From Luteococcus peritonei (GTDB lineage Bacteria; Actinomycetota; Actinomycetes; Propionibacteriales; Propionibacteriaceae): a DNA stretch of 64,000 bases. The notes under the pieces are model-generated. The model saw only the letters and a program-made list of their open reading frames with translations. It had not been told where the DNA came from and ran no database searches. Position 1 is the stretch's first letter; each line of letters opens with the position of its first letter. The position numbers and the translations under genes are program-made. Shown here piece after piece: positions 27,403 to 36,073 of the stretch. The stretch lies in NCBI RefSeq assembly GCF_039526385.1, contig NZ_BAAAIX010000016.1, forward strand, positions 124,001-188,000, given 5' to 3'.

Positions 27403-28155
27403 TTGCATGAGCTTGACCGCCGCGGAGCTGGCTGCCAGCCTGGGCCGGTGCGCAGAGCTTGGGTCCCTCTTTTCGGGCTGACGACGGGCCTCCTCGGCTT
27501 CGCGGTCGGTCGAGCGGTGCGACGAGTTGGCGCTCGTCGGTTCGGCGCACTCACGGGCGAGGTTGTCCGAAGCTCCGCATTTTGGGGATCGGTGACGGCT
27601 GCCTTCATCGCTGTCGGGGGCATCTACGTCACGTCTCGGTTGACCGCGCGCCGAGAAGAGCAGGCCTTCATTCGTTCGGAGGCCACCCGGTTGGAGTCCT
27701 TGCGCCGATCAGCGTACGCAGAGTTGATCTCTCAGGGGCAGCACTGGGTTCGCGTTGGTCGGGGACGTCAGCGCGAGATCAAGCGTCTCGATCGCATCCT
27801 CTTCGGTGTTGGTGTCGACTGGCAGCGGGTGTTCGAGGGTGGGACGACCGAGGAGCGGAAGACTGAAGCTCGCCGCCTGCGCCCCCAGCTGGTGGCTGAG
27901 CAGCATGAAGACGAGGCTCGGCTCTATGCAGCGGTCGCTGGCGTGCAGCTGGTCACCGACTCGGAACAGGTAAGCAACCTCGCGCTCAACGTGCTTGGCG
28001 ACGATCCAGAGAGGGCGCTCACCGCCTTCTTGAATGCTGCCCGTGACGAATTGGGCCGTTCCGAACTCCCCCTTGTTGATTTGATCCACGATGACTCGGT
28101 AAGGGCTGAAGACGAGACCCAAGGCGAGGACCACGAGTTGGGATCCGGAACCTGA
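27403..28155 (+). CDS. Unknown two-TM protein in the defence island
   Basis: 250 residues, no recognised family. Hydrophobic segments lie at about 21-37 and 60-80, followed by a long charged, mostly helical region with possible coiled coil (RREEQAFIRSEATRLESLRR). The TTG start is supported by GAGGAG 5 bases upstream; a GTG at 27448 is an alternative. Codons such as CGT, GGT and TTG are frequent, unlike the core genes, suggesting transfer. It lies 141 bp upstream of pglW in the same direction and could be a membrane-linked accessory of the BREX system or an independent defence gene; neither is shown. Confidence 0.6.
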   Translation: MHELDRRGAGCQPGPVRRAWVPLFGLTTGLLGFAVGRAVRRVGARRFGALTGEVVRSSAFWGSVTAAFIAVGGIYVTSRLTARREEQAFIRSEATRLESLRRSAYAELISQGQHWVRVGRGRQREIKRLDRILFGVGVDWQRVFEGGTTEERKTEARRLRPQLVAEQHEDEARLYAAVAGVQLVTDSEQVSNLALNVLGDDPERALTAFLNAARDELGRSELPLVDLIHDDSVRAEDETQGEDHELGSGT

Positions 28156-28296
28156 AGTGGCGCGATCGCAAGTTGACCGACAGCTCGAGGATGGGCGAAC
28201 GGCCTCGAATGGCCCAGGCGTCAACGAGGGAACACACGAGTAAACGATCTACCTGGCTACAGTGTTCGACATACAGGGTAGGCGAATGGGAGCAAC

Positions 28297-31200
28297 GTGC
28301 TGTCGGATGGTCGATGGGTGGAGGTCACCCCGTCGAACCATGCGCACGAGCAGGAGGGCCTCCAGATCCTGCGGCAGCTGCTGCCCGACGAGCCGCCCTT
28401 CCGGGCCTGGACGAACTTCGAGTTCAAGGACGGCCACGGGCACTGGCACGAGGTGGATGCGTTGGTGCTGGGGCGGCGCAGGCTGCACCTGGTGGAGCTG
28501 AAGTACTACTCGGGGCTGCTTCAGGGCACTGACACCGACTGGTTCCGCAGCGGCCATCCGGCGGAGAAGTCACCGCTGCTGCTGGCCCGCCGCAAGGCGC
28601 AGCGGTTCGCGTCGAAGATGAAGGAGCAGCTCGTCGCGTTGGAGCGTGAGTTGGGGGTCCAGCCCGGCACCTATGCCCGGCTCATGCCGTGGGTGCAGGA
28701 GTCGGTCTTCATCCACCACCCGATGATCCGCAGTGCCCTGGTGGGCAGTGCCGGCATCGGCATCTTCGGGCTGGACGATCACGAGTACCAGACGCACCTG
28801 GCTTCGATCTCGGATCGGCTGCTGGAGGAGTCGCAGGGCAAGCCGCAGCTGCCGGACGACATCGTCGGCCACCTGCTCGCCCGCATGGGCCTGGTGGAGC
28901 GCCGCGAACTCACCGTCGGCAGCTGGAACCTCTTCGAGCGGCTGGAGCCCACCGAGACCCACCAGGACTGGCTGGCCAATCACATTGCCGTCACCGAGGA
29001 GCGCGCGCGGATCCGCTTCCCGATCCTGCACGACAACGACTCCGCCCAGCACATCGCCGACATCAACAAGGTCGTCGACCACGAGTACAAGGTGATGCAG
29101 GGCCTGTCCCACGACGGCCTGCTGCGGCCCAAGGAACTGGTCGTGCACGAGGAGCTGGGCCACGGCCTGGTCTTCCCCTTCGACGACAAGGCCGAACGAC
29201 TGGACCTGTGGCTGGCCCGCCGCGGCCAGACCATCTCGCTGGACACCCGCTTGAGCGTGATCCGGCAGGTCGCCGAGGCGCTGCAGTACGCCCACCGCAA
29301 CAAGGTGGTGCACCGCGGGCTGAGCCCCTACGCGCTGTGGGTGCGCGAGCGCCCCGACGGTGGCGTGAAGGTGCTGGTGGGGGAGTGGCGCAGCGTCGGC
29401 TCGGCCGGCGACCTCGCCACCGCCACCCGTGGTGTCACCGTGCTCCACGCCCAGGGCATCGACGAGGAGGAGGACCAGGAGGCCGTCTTCCAGGCCCCCG
29501 AGGGCGTCTGGTCGACCACGGCCAACCGGATCCGGCTGGACATGTTCGGGCTGGGCGCCACCGCCTACTTCGTGCTCACCGGCCACCTGCCGGCCAATGA
29601 CCGCAATGCCCTGCTGGCGCGGCTGCGAGACCAGTCCGGCCTCGACATCAGCGTCGACCTGCCCGCCGCCTCCACCGAGCTGCGCAACCTGGTGCTGGCC
29701 GCCACCCAGGGTGTCCCGTCGCAGCGCACCAGCGACGTCGGCGACATCCTGGAGCTGCTGGCCGCCGCCCAGCGCGTCACGCTCAATCCCGACACGAACC
29801 ACGCCACCGATCCGCTGGAGGCGCGCCCGGGGGAGTCACTTGACCAGCGCTTCACCCTGGTCCGTCGGCTGGGCGCCGGCTCCACGGCGGTCGGGCTGTT
29901 GGTGCAGGACAACCTGGCACGCACCAAGGAAGACAGGGTGCTCAAGACGGCCCTCAACGACGACGCGGCGCGTCGCCTGCAGGCCGAGGCCGACATCCTG
30001 CGCGGCATCCGTTCCTCGCACATCGTGCGGCTGGAGGAAGGGCCGCTGCGCGTCGGCGGCCGCGACGCCCTGCTGCTCAGCGACGCCGGCTCCCAGACCC
30101 TGGCCGAGGAGCTGGCGCTGCGTCCTCGCCTGTCACTGGACATGCTGGACCGCTGGGGCGACGACCTGCTGGCCGCGGTGGAGGACCTGGAGAAGCTGGG
30201 CCTGCACCACCGCGACATCAAGCCCGCCAACCTGGGCATCCAGTCCAAGCGGGCCCGCCACCTGGTGCTCTTCGACTTCTCGCTGTCCTCGGTGTCACCG
30301 CGCGCCATCGCGGCCGGCACCGCCCCCTACCTGGACCCCTTCCTGGGCGATGACCGCCCGGTCTACGACGCCGCGGCCGACCTGTATGCCGCCTCGGTGG
30401 TGCTCTTCGAGATGGCCACCGGCACCACCCCGGTCTACGGCGACGATCCCTCGGCCCACCCCCGCGCGGTGGCGGCCGACATCACGCTCTCCACCGGCAT
30501 GTTCGACCCTGCCGTGGCGCAACACCTGCTGGGCTACTTCGCCCGCGCCCTGTCGCGTGACGCCGCCCAGCGCTTCGCCAGCGCCTCGGTGATGCGCGCC
30601 CAGTGGCACCAGGCCTTCACCCAGACGGTCACCGTCGCTCCCGACGATGACGACGAACTGGCGGCCCGCGCCGAGCTGACCACGCCGCTCAACCAGGCTG
30701 GGTTCGGCCCGCGCATGCTGTCGGCCGTCGAGCAGTTCGGCGTGGACACGGTCGGCGACCTGCTGGCGGTGGACCCGGTGGCACTGATGCGGATCGGCAC
30801 CTCGGACAACACCCGCAAGCAGGTCCGCGCGCGCGTCAAGCAGTGGATCGCCCGGTTCGGAGACCCCAAGACGCTCGACCTGCAGGCCGAGGCGACGCTG
30901 CCGCCGCTGGACGAGATGTACGAGGCGTTGCTGCGGGTGGCGGTCGCCAAGCCGTCCCAGCTGCGCAGCCACGTCGTGCACTGCCTGCTGGGCGACAACT
31001 CGCAGGTGGACCCCTTCGCCACCCAGGCCGAGATCACCGCGTCCGCTCCCAAGCCACCGACACTGGCCCGCACCACCCAGCTGATCGCCGACCTGCAGGA
31101 GCGCTGGGCCAAGAAGCCGGAGTCGCTGGAGGTGCTGCGCCAGCTGGACCAGCTGATGCGCAGCCAGGTCGAGGCGCTGGGCGGTGTCGCGACCGTCGAC

Positions 31201-32523
31201 GAGCTGACCCGCGCCGTCCTCGCGGCAGTCCCGGGTGGCCTGAAGGACAATGAGGACGAGTTCGTCCGGGCCCGCGGCCTGGTGCGCATCGCGAGCGATC
31301 GGCAGCGCAACCTGCAGCGCGCCGACGAGGACAGCTCGGCGCTGGTCTGGCGTCGCCGTGGCCGCACCATGTCACTGGTGGGCTCCGACAGCGCCCTGCT
31401 CGACGCGGTCGACCACCTCGGCCAGATCGCCGATGACATCGTCAAGAACACCCCCGACCAGGGCGCGATGGAGACCGTGGTGGTGCCCGCCGAGCGTGCC
31501 CAGGAGCAGCTGCGCCAGGCACTGCCCAAGGGCGAGCTGCCCGAGGCCCTGCTGGCAACACCACGGCTGGCCCAGCTGGCGGCCGGGCTCTCCACCATCA
31601 CGGCAGCCTCAGCGATCGGTGAACTGCACCACCGACGCCTGCAGCCAGCCCGCGCACTGCAGCTCACCCTGGGCACCCTGGCCCCGAGCAGCACGCTCAC
31701 CACGCCCGACATCACCTCCCGGGTGGCCAACCGCTTCCCGGCCCTGGAGCAGCTGCCGGAACGTCCCCGACTGGACCAGCTTCTGCGCGAGGCCCAGCTG
31801 GATCTTGAGTGGAACGAGGGCGCGAAGCGGTTCATCTCCCGCCAACTCACCGACCGCGCCACCGGCCTGGCCTCCCGCCACGCCACCCGCATCTCAGAAG
31901 ACCTGGCACCGGTCTCCGTCTCCGGCGTCACCGGGCAACGACTGCTGGACTCGCGCCGCAGCCGCTCCTTCCTGGCGCTGGGCGTCGCCGCGCAGCAGCA
32001 GGACCGGCTGCACCGCGTGCTGGCCCACGACTTCGAGGCCCACGTCATCGACCTGGCCGCACTCACCCTGGCCCAGCTGAAGCAGGTGGCCTCCGCCGGT
32101 GCTCGCCCCATTCCGTGGCAGTTGATCCTCGCCTCTGACGCGGCCGAGCCCGGCAGCCGTGACAGACGCGGCGTGCAGGCCCTGATGGGCCGGGTGGCCG
32201 AGGCCGTCCGTCAGCAGCTCGACAAAACCATCGCGGCGCTCCAGGGCAACACTCCGGTGGTGCTGGCCGAGGGCTCGCTGCTGGCCCGCTACGGCCACCT
32301 GGACGTGCTCACCCACTGGAACGACCTGGCCGCCACTCGGCCGCAGGCCATCTGGCTGGTGCTGCCGCAGACCCAGTCGAACCGCGGCCCGGTGCTCGAC
32401 GGACACCCGGTGCAGGGCTCCCCGAACCAGTTCGTCCCGATCGACCCCACGTGGCTCGACATCCAGTGGAACCGCCTGTTCTCCCAGACCCCCGCACCAG
32501 ACGCCTCAGGAGCGACCGCATGA
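28297..32523 (+). CDS. pglW: BREX type 2 serine/threonine kinase PglW
   Basis: 1408 residues. An N-terminal NERD nuclease-related domain (about 20-135) carries VDAL and VELKYYSG. Kinase-like domain 1 (about 250-480) has HRG in place of the catalytic HRD (near 338) and no DFG, so it looks inactive. Kinase domain 2 (about 520-770) has a glycine loop LGAGSTA, HRDIKPANL near 637 and DFS in the DFG position, so it should be active. A long C-terminal helical region follows. PglW is the signature kinase of type 2 BREX and is thought to control the restriction response. GTG at 28297 has GGGAG upstream. It overlaps pglX by 4 bp (ATGA). Confidence 0.93.
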   Translation: MLSDGRWVEVTPSNHAHEQEGLQILRQLLPDEPPFRAWTNFEFKDGHGHWHEVDALVLGRRRLHLVELKYYSGLLQGTDTDWFRSGHPAEKSPLLLARRKAQRFASKMKEQLVALERELGVQPGTYARLMPWVQESVFIHHPMIRSALVGSAGIGIFGLDDHEYQTHLASISDRLLEESQGKPQLPDDIVGHLLARMGLVERRELTVGSWNLFERLEPTETHQDWLANHIAVTEERARIRFPILHDNDSAQHIADINKVVDHEYKVMQGLSHDGLLRPKELVVHEELGHGLVFPFDDKAERLDLWLARRGQTISLDTRLSVIRQVAEALQYAHRNKVVHRGLSPYALWVRERPDGGVKVLVGEWRSVGSAGDLATATRGVTVLHAQGIDEEEDQEAVFQAPEGVWSTTANRIRLDMFGLGATAYFVLTGHLPANDRNALLARLRDQSGLDISVDLPAASTELRNLVLAATQGVPSQRTSDVGDILELLAAAQRVTLNPDTNHATDPLEARPGESLDQRFTLVRRLGAGSTAVGLLVQDNLARTKEDRVLKTALNDDAARRLQAEADILRGIRSSHIVRLEEGPLRVGGRDALLLSDAGSQTLAEELALRPRLSLDMLDRWGDDLLAAVEDLEKLGLHHRDIKPANLGIQSKRARHLVLFDFSLSSVSPRAIAAGTAPYLDPFLGDDRPVYDAAADLYAASVVLFEMATGTTPVYGDDPSAHPRAVAADITLSTGMFDPAVAQHLLGYFARALSRDAAQRFASASVMRAQWHQAFTQTVTVAPDDDDELAARAELTTPLNQAGFGPRMLSAVEQFGVDTVGDLLAVDPVALMRIGTSDNTRKQVRARVKQWIARFGDPKTLDLQAEATLPPLDEMYEALLRVAVAKPSQLRSHVVHCLLGDNSQVDPFATQAEITASAPKPPTLARTTQLIADLQERWAKKPESLEVLRQLDQLMRSQVEALGGVATVDELTRAVLAAVPGGLKDNEDEFVRARGLVRIASDRQRNLQRADEDSSALVWRRRGRTMSLVGSDSALLDAVDHLGQIADDIVKNTPDQGAMETVVVPAERAQEQLRQALPKGELPEALLATPRLAQLAAGLSTITAASAIGELHHRRLQPARALQLTLGTLAPSSTLTTPDITSRVANRFPALEQLPERPRLDQLLREAQLDLEWNEGAKRFISRQLTDRATGLASRHATRISEDLAPVSVSGVTGQRLLDSRRSRSFLALGVAAQQQDRLHRVLAHDFEAHVIDLAALTLAQLKQVASAGARPIPWQLILASDAAEPGSRDRRGVQALMGRVAEAVRQQLDKTIAALQGNTPVVLAEGSLLARYGHLDVLTHWNDLAATRPQAIWLVLPQTQSNRGPVLDGHPVQGSPNQFVPIDPTWLDIQWNRLFSQTPAPDASGATA

Positions 32524-35500
32524 CCGCCACCTCGCAGCTCACCACCGAACTCAAGGCGCTGGTGCTGCGCGTCGAGGATGATCTGCGCCGGCGGCTGGCG
32601 GAGGACGCGAATCTCACGAAGCAATGGCAGGACGAGCATCGTGAGGCGAACAAGGCCGAGCGTTCCGCCGCGGCGTGGGAGACCTTCCGTGATGACCGAC
32701 TGACCCAGGCCGCGGTGAGCTGGGTGCTGACCACCGTCTTCATCCGGTTCTGCGAGGACAACGCGCTGCTCTCGCCGGTGTGGATCGCCGGCCCGCCGGA
32801 GCGACGGCAGGAGGCCCTGGATGCGGAGAACGCCTTCTTCCGCGAGTTCCCGACGCTGACCTACCGCGAGTGGATCGGTCAGGGCATCAAGCACCTCGCC
32901 GCGCTGCCTGCGACCAAGGGGCTGGTGGCCCCGCCGGCCGCGCTGAACCTGATCGCGCCGTCGGGTGACATGGCGGGCGAGGTGTTGCAGTTCTGGCGCC
33001 GCCGCACCAGCGATGGTGAGCTGGTGCACGACCTGCGTGATGAGAGCCTGTCGACGCGCTTCCTCGGTGACCTGTACCAGGACCTGTCGGAGTATGCGAA
33101 GAAGACCTTCGCGCTGCTTCAGACCCCGGTCTTCGTGGAGGAGTTCATCCTCGACCAGACCCTCACCCCGGCTCTCGAGGAGCGTCCACTGGAAGGCTTC
33201 ACGCTGATCGACCCCACCTGTGGATCGGGCCACTTCCTGCTGGGCGCCTTCGATCGCTTTGTCGCGCTGTGGCGCGAGCAGCAGTCCGACCTGCCGGACG
33301 ACGAGGTGGTGCGCCGTGCGCTGGCGTCGGTCCATGGCGTGGACATCAATGGCTTCGCCGTGGCCGTCGCCCGCTTCCGGCTGACGGTGGCGGCGCTGCA
33401 GGCGATGGGCCGCACCTCGCTGGAGGGTGCTCCGGAGCTGGATCTGAACCTGGCCGCGGGTGACAGCCTGCTCAGCTACACCCAGGACACCCTGGTGGAG
33501 GAGGAGAACCTCTTCTCCTTCGAGACCGAAGACACCGCCGCGCTGGCCCGCATCCTGGAGCCGCGCCAGTACGACGTGGTGGTGGGCAACCCGCCCTACA
33601 TCACCGTGAAGGACAAGGCGCTCAACAAGACCTATCGAGCCCTGTACCCGAAGAGCTGCAAGGGCAAGTACGCGCTGTCCGCGCCCTTCATGGAGCGCTT
33701 CTTCCAGCTGGCCAAGCCCAAGAATGGCCCGGCTGGCTGGGTGGGACAGATCACCTCGAACTCGTTCATGAAACGCGAATTCGGCTCGCGCCTGATCGAG
33801 GAGGTCCTGCCAAGCCTTGACCTTCGGCTGGTCGCCGATACGTCGGGCGCCTACATCCCCGGTCACGGCACCCCGACGGTGATCATCGTGGGGCAAGCCG
33901 AGATTCCGACCACCGACACCGTGCGCGCTGTCCTCGGCGTTCGCGGTGAACCGGGCCAGCCCGCCGAACCGGCGAGCGGCCTCGTGTGGCGGCAATTGGT
34001 CGAGCAGGTTGAGCACCCCGGCTTCGATGGCGATTTCGTCAGTATCAGCGACCTGCCTCGGGCTTCATTGGCGGCACACCCGTGGAGCCTGAGCGGTGGC
34101 GGCGCCACCGACGTCTTGACACATATCGATGCTGCGCACGAACGGTTGGGCCCCCGGGCCTACCGAATCGGAGTGTTCGGCATCATGGGTTCCGACGACT
34201 CCATGATGGTGACCCCCAACACGGTCCGGGACCACTCCTTGGAGCCACTGGCTGTCAGGGATCTGGTCATCGGTGAGAACGTGCGCGACTTCGCTGTGAC
34301 GGAATCGGTACCGACGTGGTTCCCGTACAACGCCAAGCACGAGCTCCAGCCTCTGAGCGCCTTTCCTGGATGGGCGAACCGACTCTGGGTCTGCCGGACG
34401 GAACTTGGAGCTCGAGCAACCTTCTCGGGTGGCACGTACTTCTCGGATGGGCGACCCTTCTACGAGTGGCACCAGCTGCCCAAGGATCCCGGGGCACACC
34501 AGTGGACGCTCACCTTCGCCTTCGTGGCGACGCACAACCACTTCGTGCTGGACCGGGGCGGGAAGGTGTTCAAGCAGTCCGCGCCGGTGATCAAGCTGCC
34601 GGCGGAGGCCACCGAGGACGACCACCTTGCGCTGCTGGGGGTGCTCAACTCGTCGACGGCCTGCTTCTGGCTCAAGCAAAACAGCTATCCCAAGGGCGGT
34701 GACCCCGTGGGGCAAGACGGCGCCCGAGTGTCTCAGCAGCCGTGGTCCGATCGGTACGAGTTCACCGGCACCACGCTGAAGGACTTCCCGCTGCCCTCGC
34801 GGGTGCCCCTGGAGCGCGGCCGAATCCTGGATCGCCTCGCCAGCGATCTGGCGGCGCACCAGCCAGCCGCGGTTCTCGGGGATCGTCCGCACGTCCAGGC
34901 CCTCCACGAGGCGCGGGCTGCGGCCGATGGGCTCCAGCAGGAGATGATCGCGCACCAGGAAGAACTGGACTGGGAGTGCTACCGGCTCTACGGCCTGATC
35001 GACGCAGACCTCACCTGCGCTGGAGAGCCGCCGCGGGTCGAGCTAGGTGAACGTGCCTTCGAGATCGTGTTGGCTCGTCGGGTCGCAGCGGGTGAGGCTG
35101 ACGGGGAATGGTTCGCGCGTCATGGCTCCACCCCGGTCACCGAGATCCCGACACACTGGCCGGAGGACTATCGGGCGCTGGTGCAGCGGCGGATCGACCT
35201 GATCGAGTCTGACAAGGCGATCAACCTGTTGGAGCGGCCGGAGTACAAGCGACGCTGGGCGTCGGAGCCGTGGGAGAAGAAGCAGGGGAAGGCACTGCGC
35301 ACCTGGCTGCTGGATCGCCTGGAGAGCCGGGAGTACTGGTTCGACGCCCAGGGTCGTCCGGCGCCGCGGTCGGTGAATGAGCTGGCCGACCTGGTGGGTC
35401 GTGACACGGAACTGGTGAAGGTGCTGCGGCTGTGGGAGGGGCGCGCCGGCGTGCTGCCCAGCCAGTCCCTGCGCAAGCTGCTCGTGCCCGAGGCGGTGCC

Positions 35501-36047
35501 CTACCTGGCAGCACTGCGGCTCAAGGACACCGGGCTGCGGAAGTTCGAGGCGTGGAAGAAGACCTGGGAGCTGCAGCGGCAGGAAGATGCCGGTGTGGAT
35601 GTTGGCACCATTCCGGTGCCGCCGAAGTACACTTCGGCCGACTTCCGAAAGACCGAGTGGTGGCAGGCCCGCGGCAAGCTCGACGTGCCCAAGGAGCGCT
35701 TCGTCCTGTACCCGGAGGCCGGGCGGTCCACCGACACCAGCGAGCTGTTGGGCTGGGCCGGCTGGAACCACTTGGAGCAGGCGCTGGCGTTGGGCATCAT
35801 CATCGGCGCCCGGCAGGCCGAGGGCTGGGACGAGGAGCGGCTGGTGCCGCTAGTCGCCGGGTTGGTCGAACTGCAACCCTGGGTGGAGCAGTGGCACGGC
35901 GACTACGACCCGACCTACGGCATGAGCATGGCCGAGTTCACCCGCGAGCAGCTGCGCCAGCGCAGCCAGCAGGTTGACAGGACCCTCGACGAGCTGGACG
36001 CCTGGCGTCCCGCCCCCACCACCCGCGGCCGCAAGCCCCGGGCCTGA
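32520..36047 (+). CDS. pglX: BREX adenine-specific DNA methyltransferase PglX
   Basis: A 1175-residue class I methyltransferase that marks host DNA at N6-adenine in BREX. SAM motif I DPTCGSGHFLLGAF lies near 231 and the catalytic NPPY near 357-360. The target-recognition region is probably about 440-660; there the DNA (33850-34480) has visibly less GC-biased codons than the flanks, consistent with exchange of specificity by recombination. No homopolymer tract longer than six bases was seen, so the slippage phase variation known for Streptomyces pglX is not evident here. The ATG overlaps the pglW stop. Without this gene the system would have no self-mark. Confidence 0.94.
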   Translation: MTATSQLTTELKALVLRVEDDLRRRLAEDANLTKQWQDEHREANKAERSAAAWETFRDDRLTQAAVSWVLTTVFIRFCEDNALLSPVWIAGPPERRQEALDAENAFFREFPTLTYREWIGQGIKHLAALPATKGLVAPPAALNLIAPSGDMAGEVLQFWRRRTSDGELVHDLRDESLSTRFLGDLYQDLSEYAKKTFALLQTPVFVEEFILDQTLTPALEERPLEGFTLIDPTCGSGHFLLGAFDRFVALWREQQSDLPDDEVVRRALASVHGVDINGFAVAVARFRLTVAALQAMGRTSLEGAPELDLNLAAGDSLLSYTQDTLVEEENLFSFETEDTAALARILEPRQYDVVVGNPPYITVKDKALNKTYRALYPKSCKGKYALSAPFMERFFQLAKPKNGPAGWVGQITSNSFMKREFGSRLIEEVLPSLDLRLVADTSGAYIPGHGTPTVIIVGQAEIPTTDTVRAVLGVRGEPGQPAEPASGLVWRQLVEQVEHPGFDGDFVSISDLPRASLAAHPWSLSGGGATDVLTHIDAAHERLGPRAYRIGVFGIMGSDDSMMVTPNTVRDHSLEPLAVRDLVIGENVRDFAVTESVPTWFPYNAKHELQPLSAFPGWANRLWVCRTELGARATFSGGTYFSDGRPFYEWHQLPKDPGAHQWTLTFAFVATHNHFVLDRGGKVFKQSAPVIKLPAEATEDDHLALLGVLNSSTACFWLKQNSYPKGGDPVGQDGARVSQQPWSDRYEFTGTTLKDFPLPSRVPLERGRILDRLASDLAAHQPAAVLGDRPHVQALHEARAAADGLQQEMIAHQEELDWECYRLYGLIDADLTCAGEPPRVELGERAFEIVLARRVAAGEADGEWFARHGSTPVTEIPTHWPEDYRALVQRRIDLIESDKAINLLERPEYKRRWASEPWEKKQGKALRTWLLDRLESREYWFDAQGRPAPRSVNELADLVGRDTELVKVLRLWEGRAGVLPSQSLRKLLVPEAVPYLAALRLKDTGLRKFEAWKKTWELQRQEDAGVDVGTIPVPPKYTSADFRKTEWWQARGKLDVPKERFVLYPEAGRSTDTSELLGWAGWNHLEQALALGIIIGARQAEGWDEERLVPLVAGLVELQPWVEQWHGDYDPTYGMSMAEFTREQLRQRSQQVDRTLDELDAWRPAPTTRGRKPRA

Positions 36048-36073
36048 CCCATCACCAGCCCAAGGAGCCGGCA

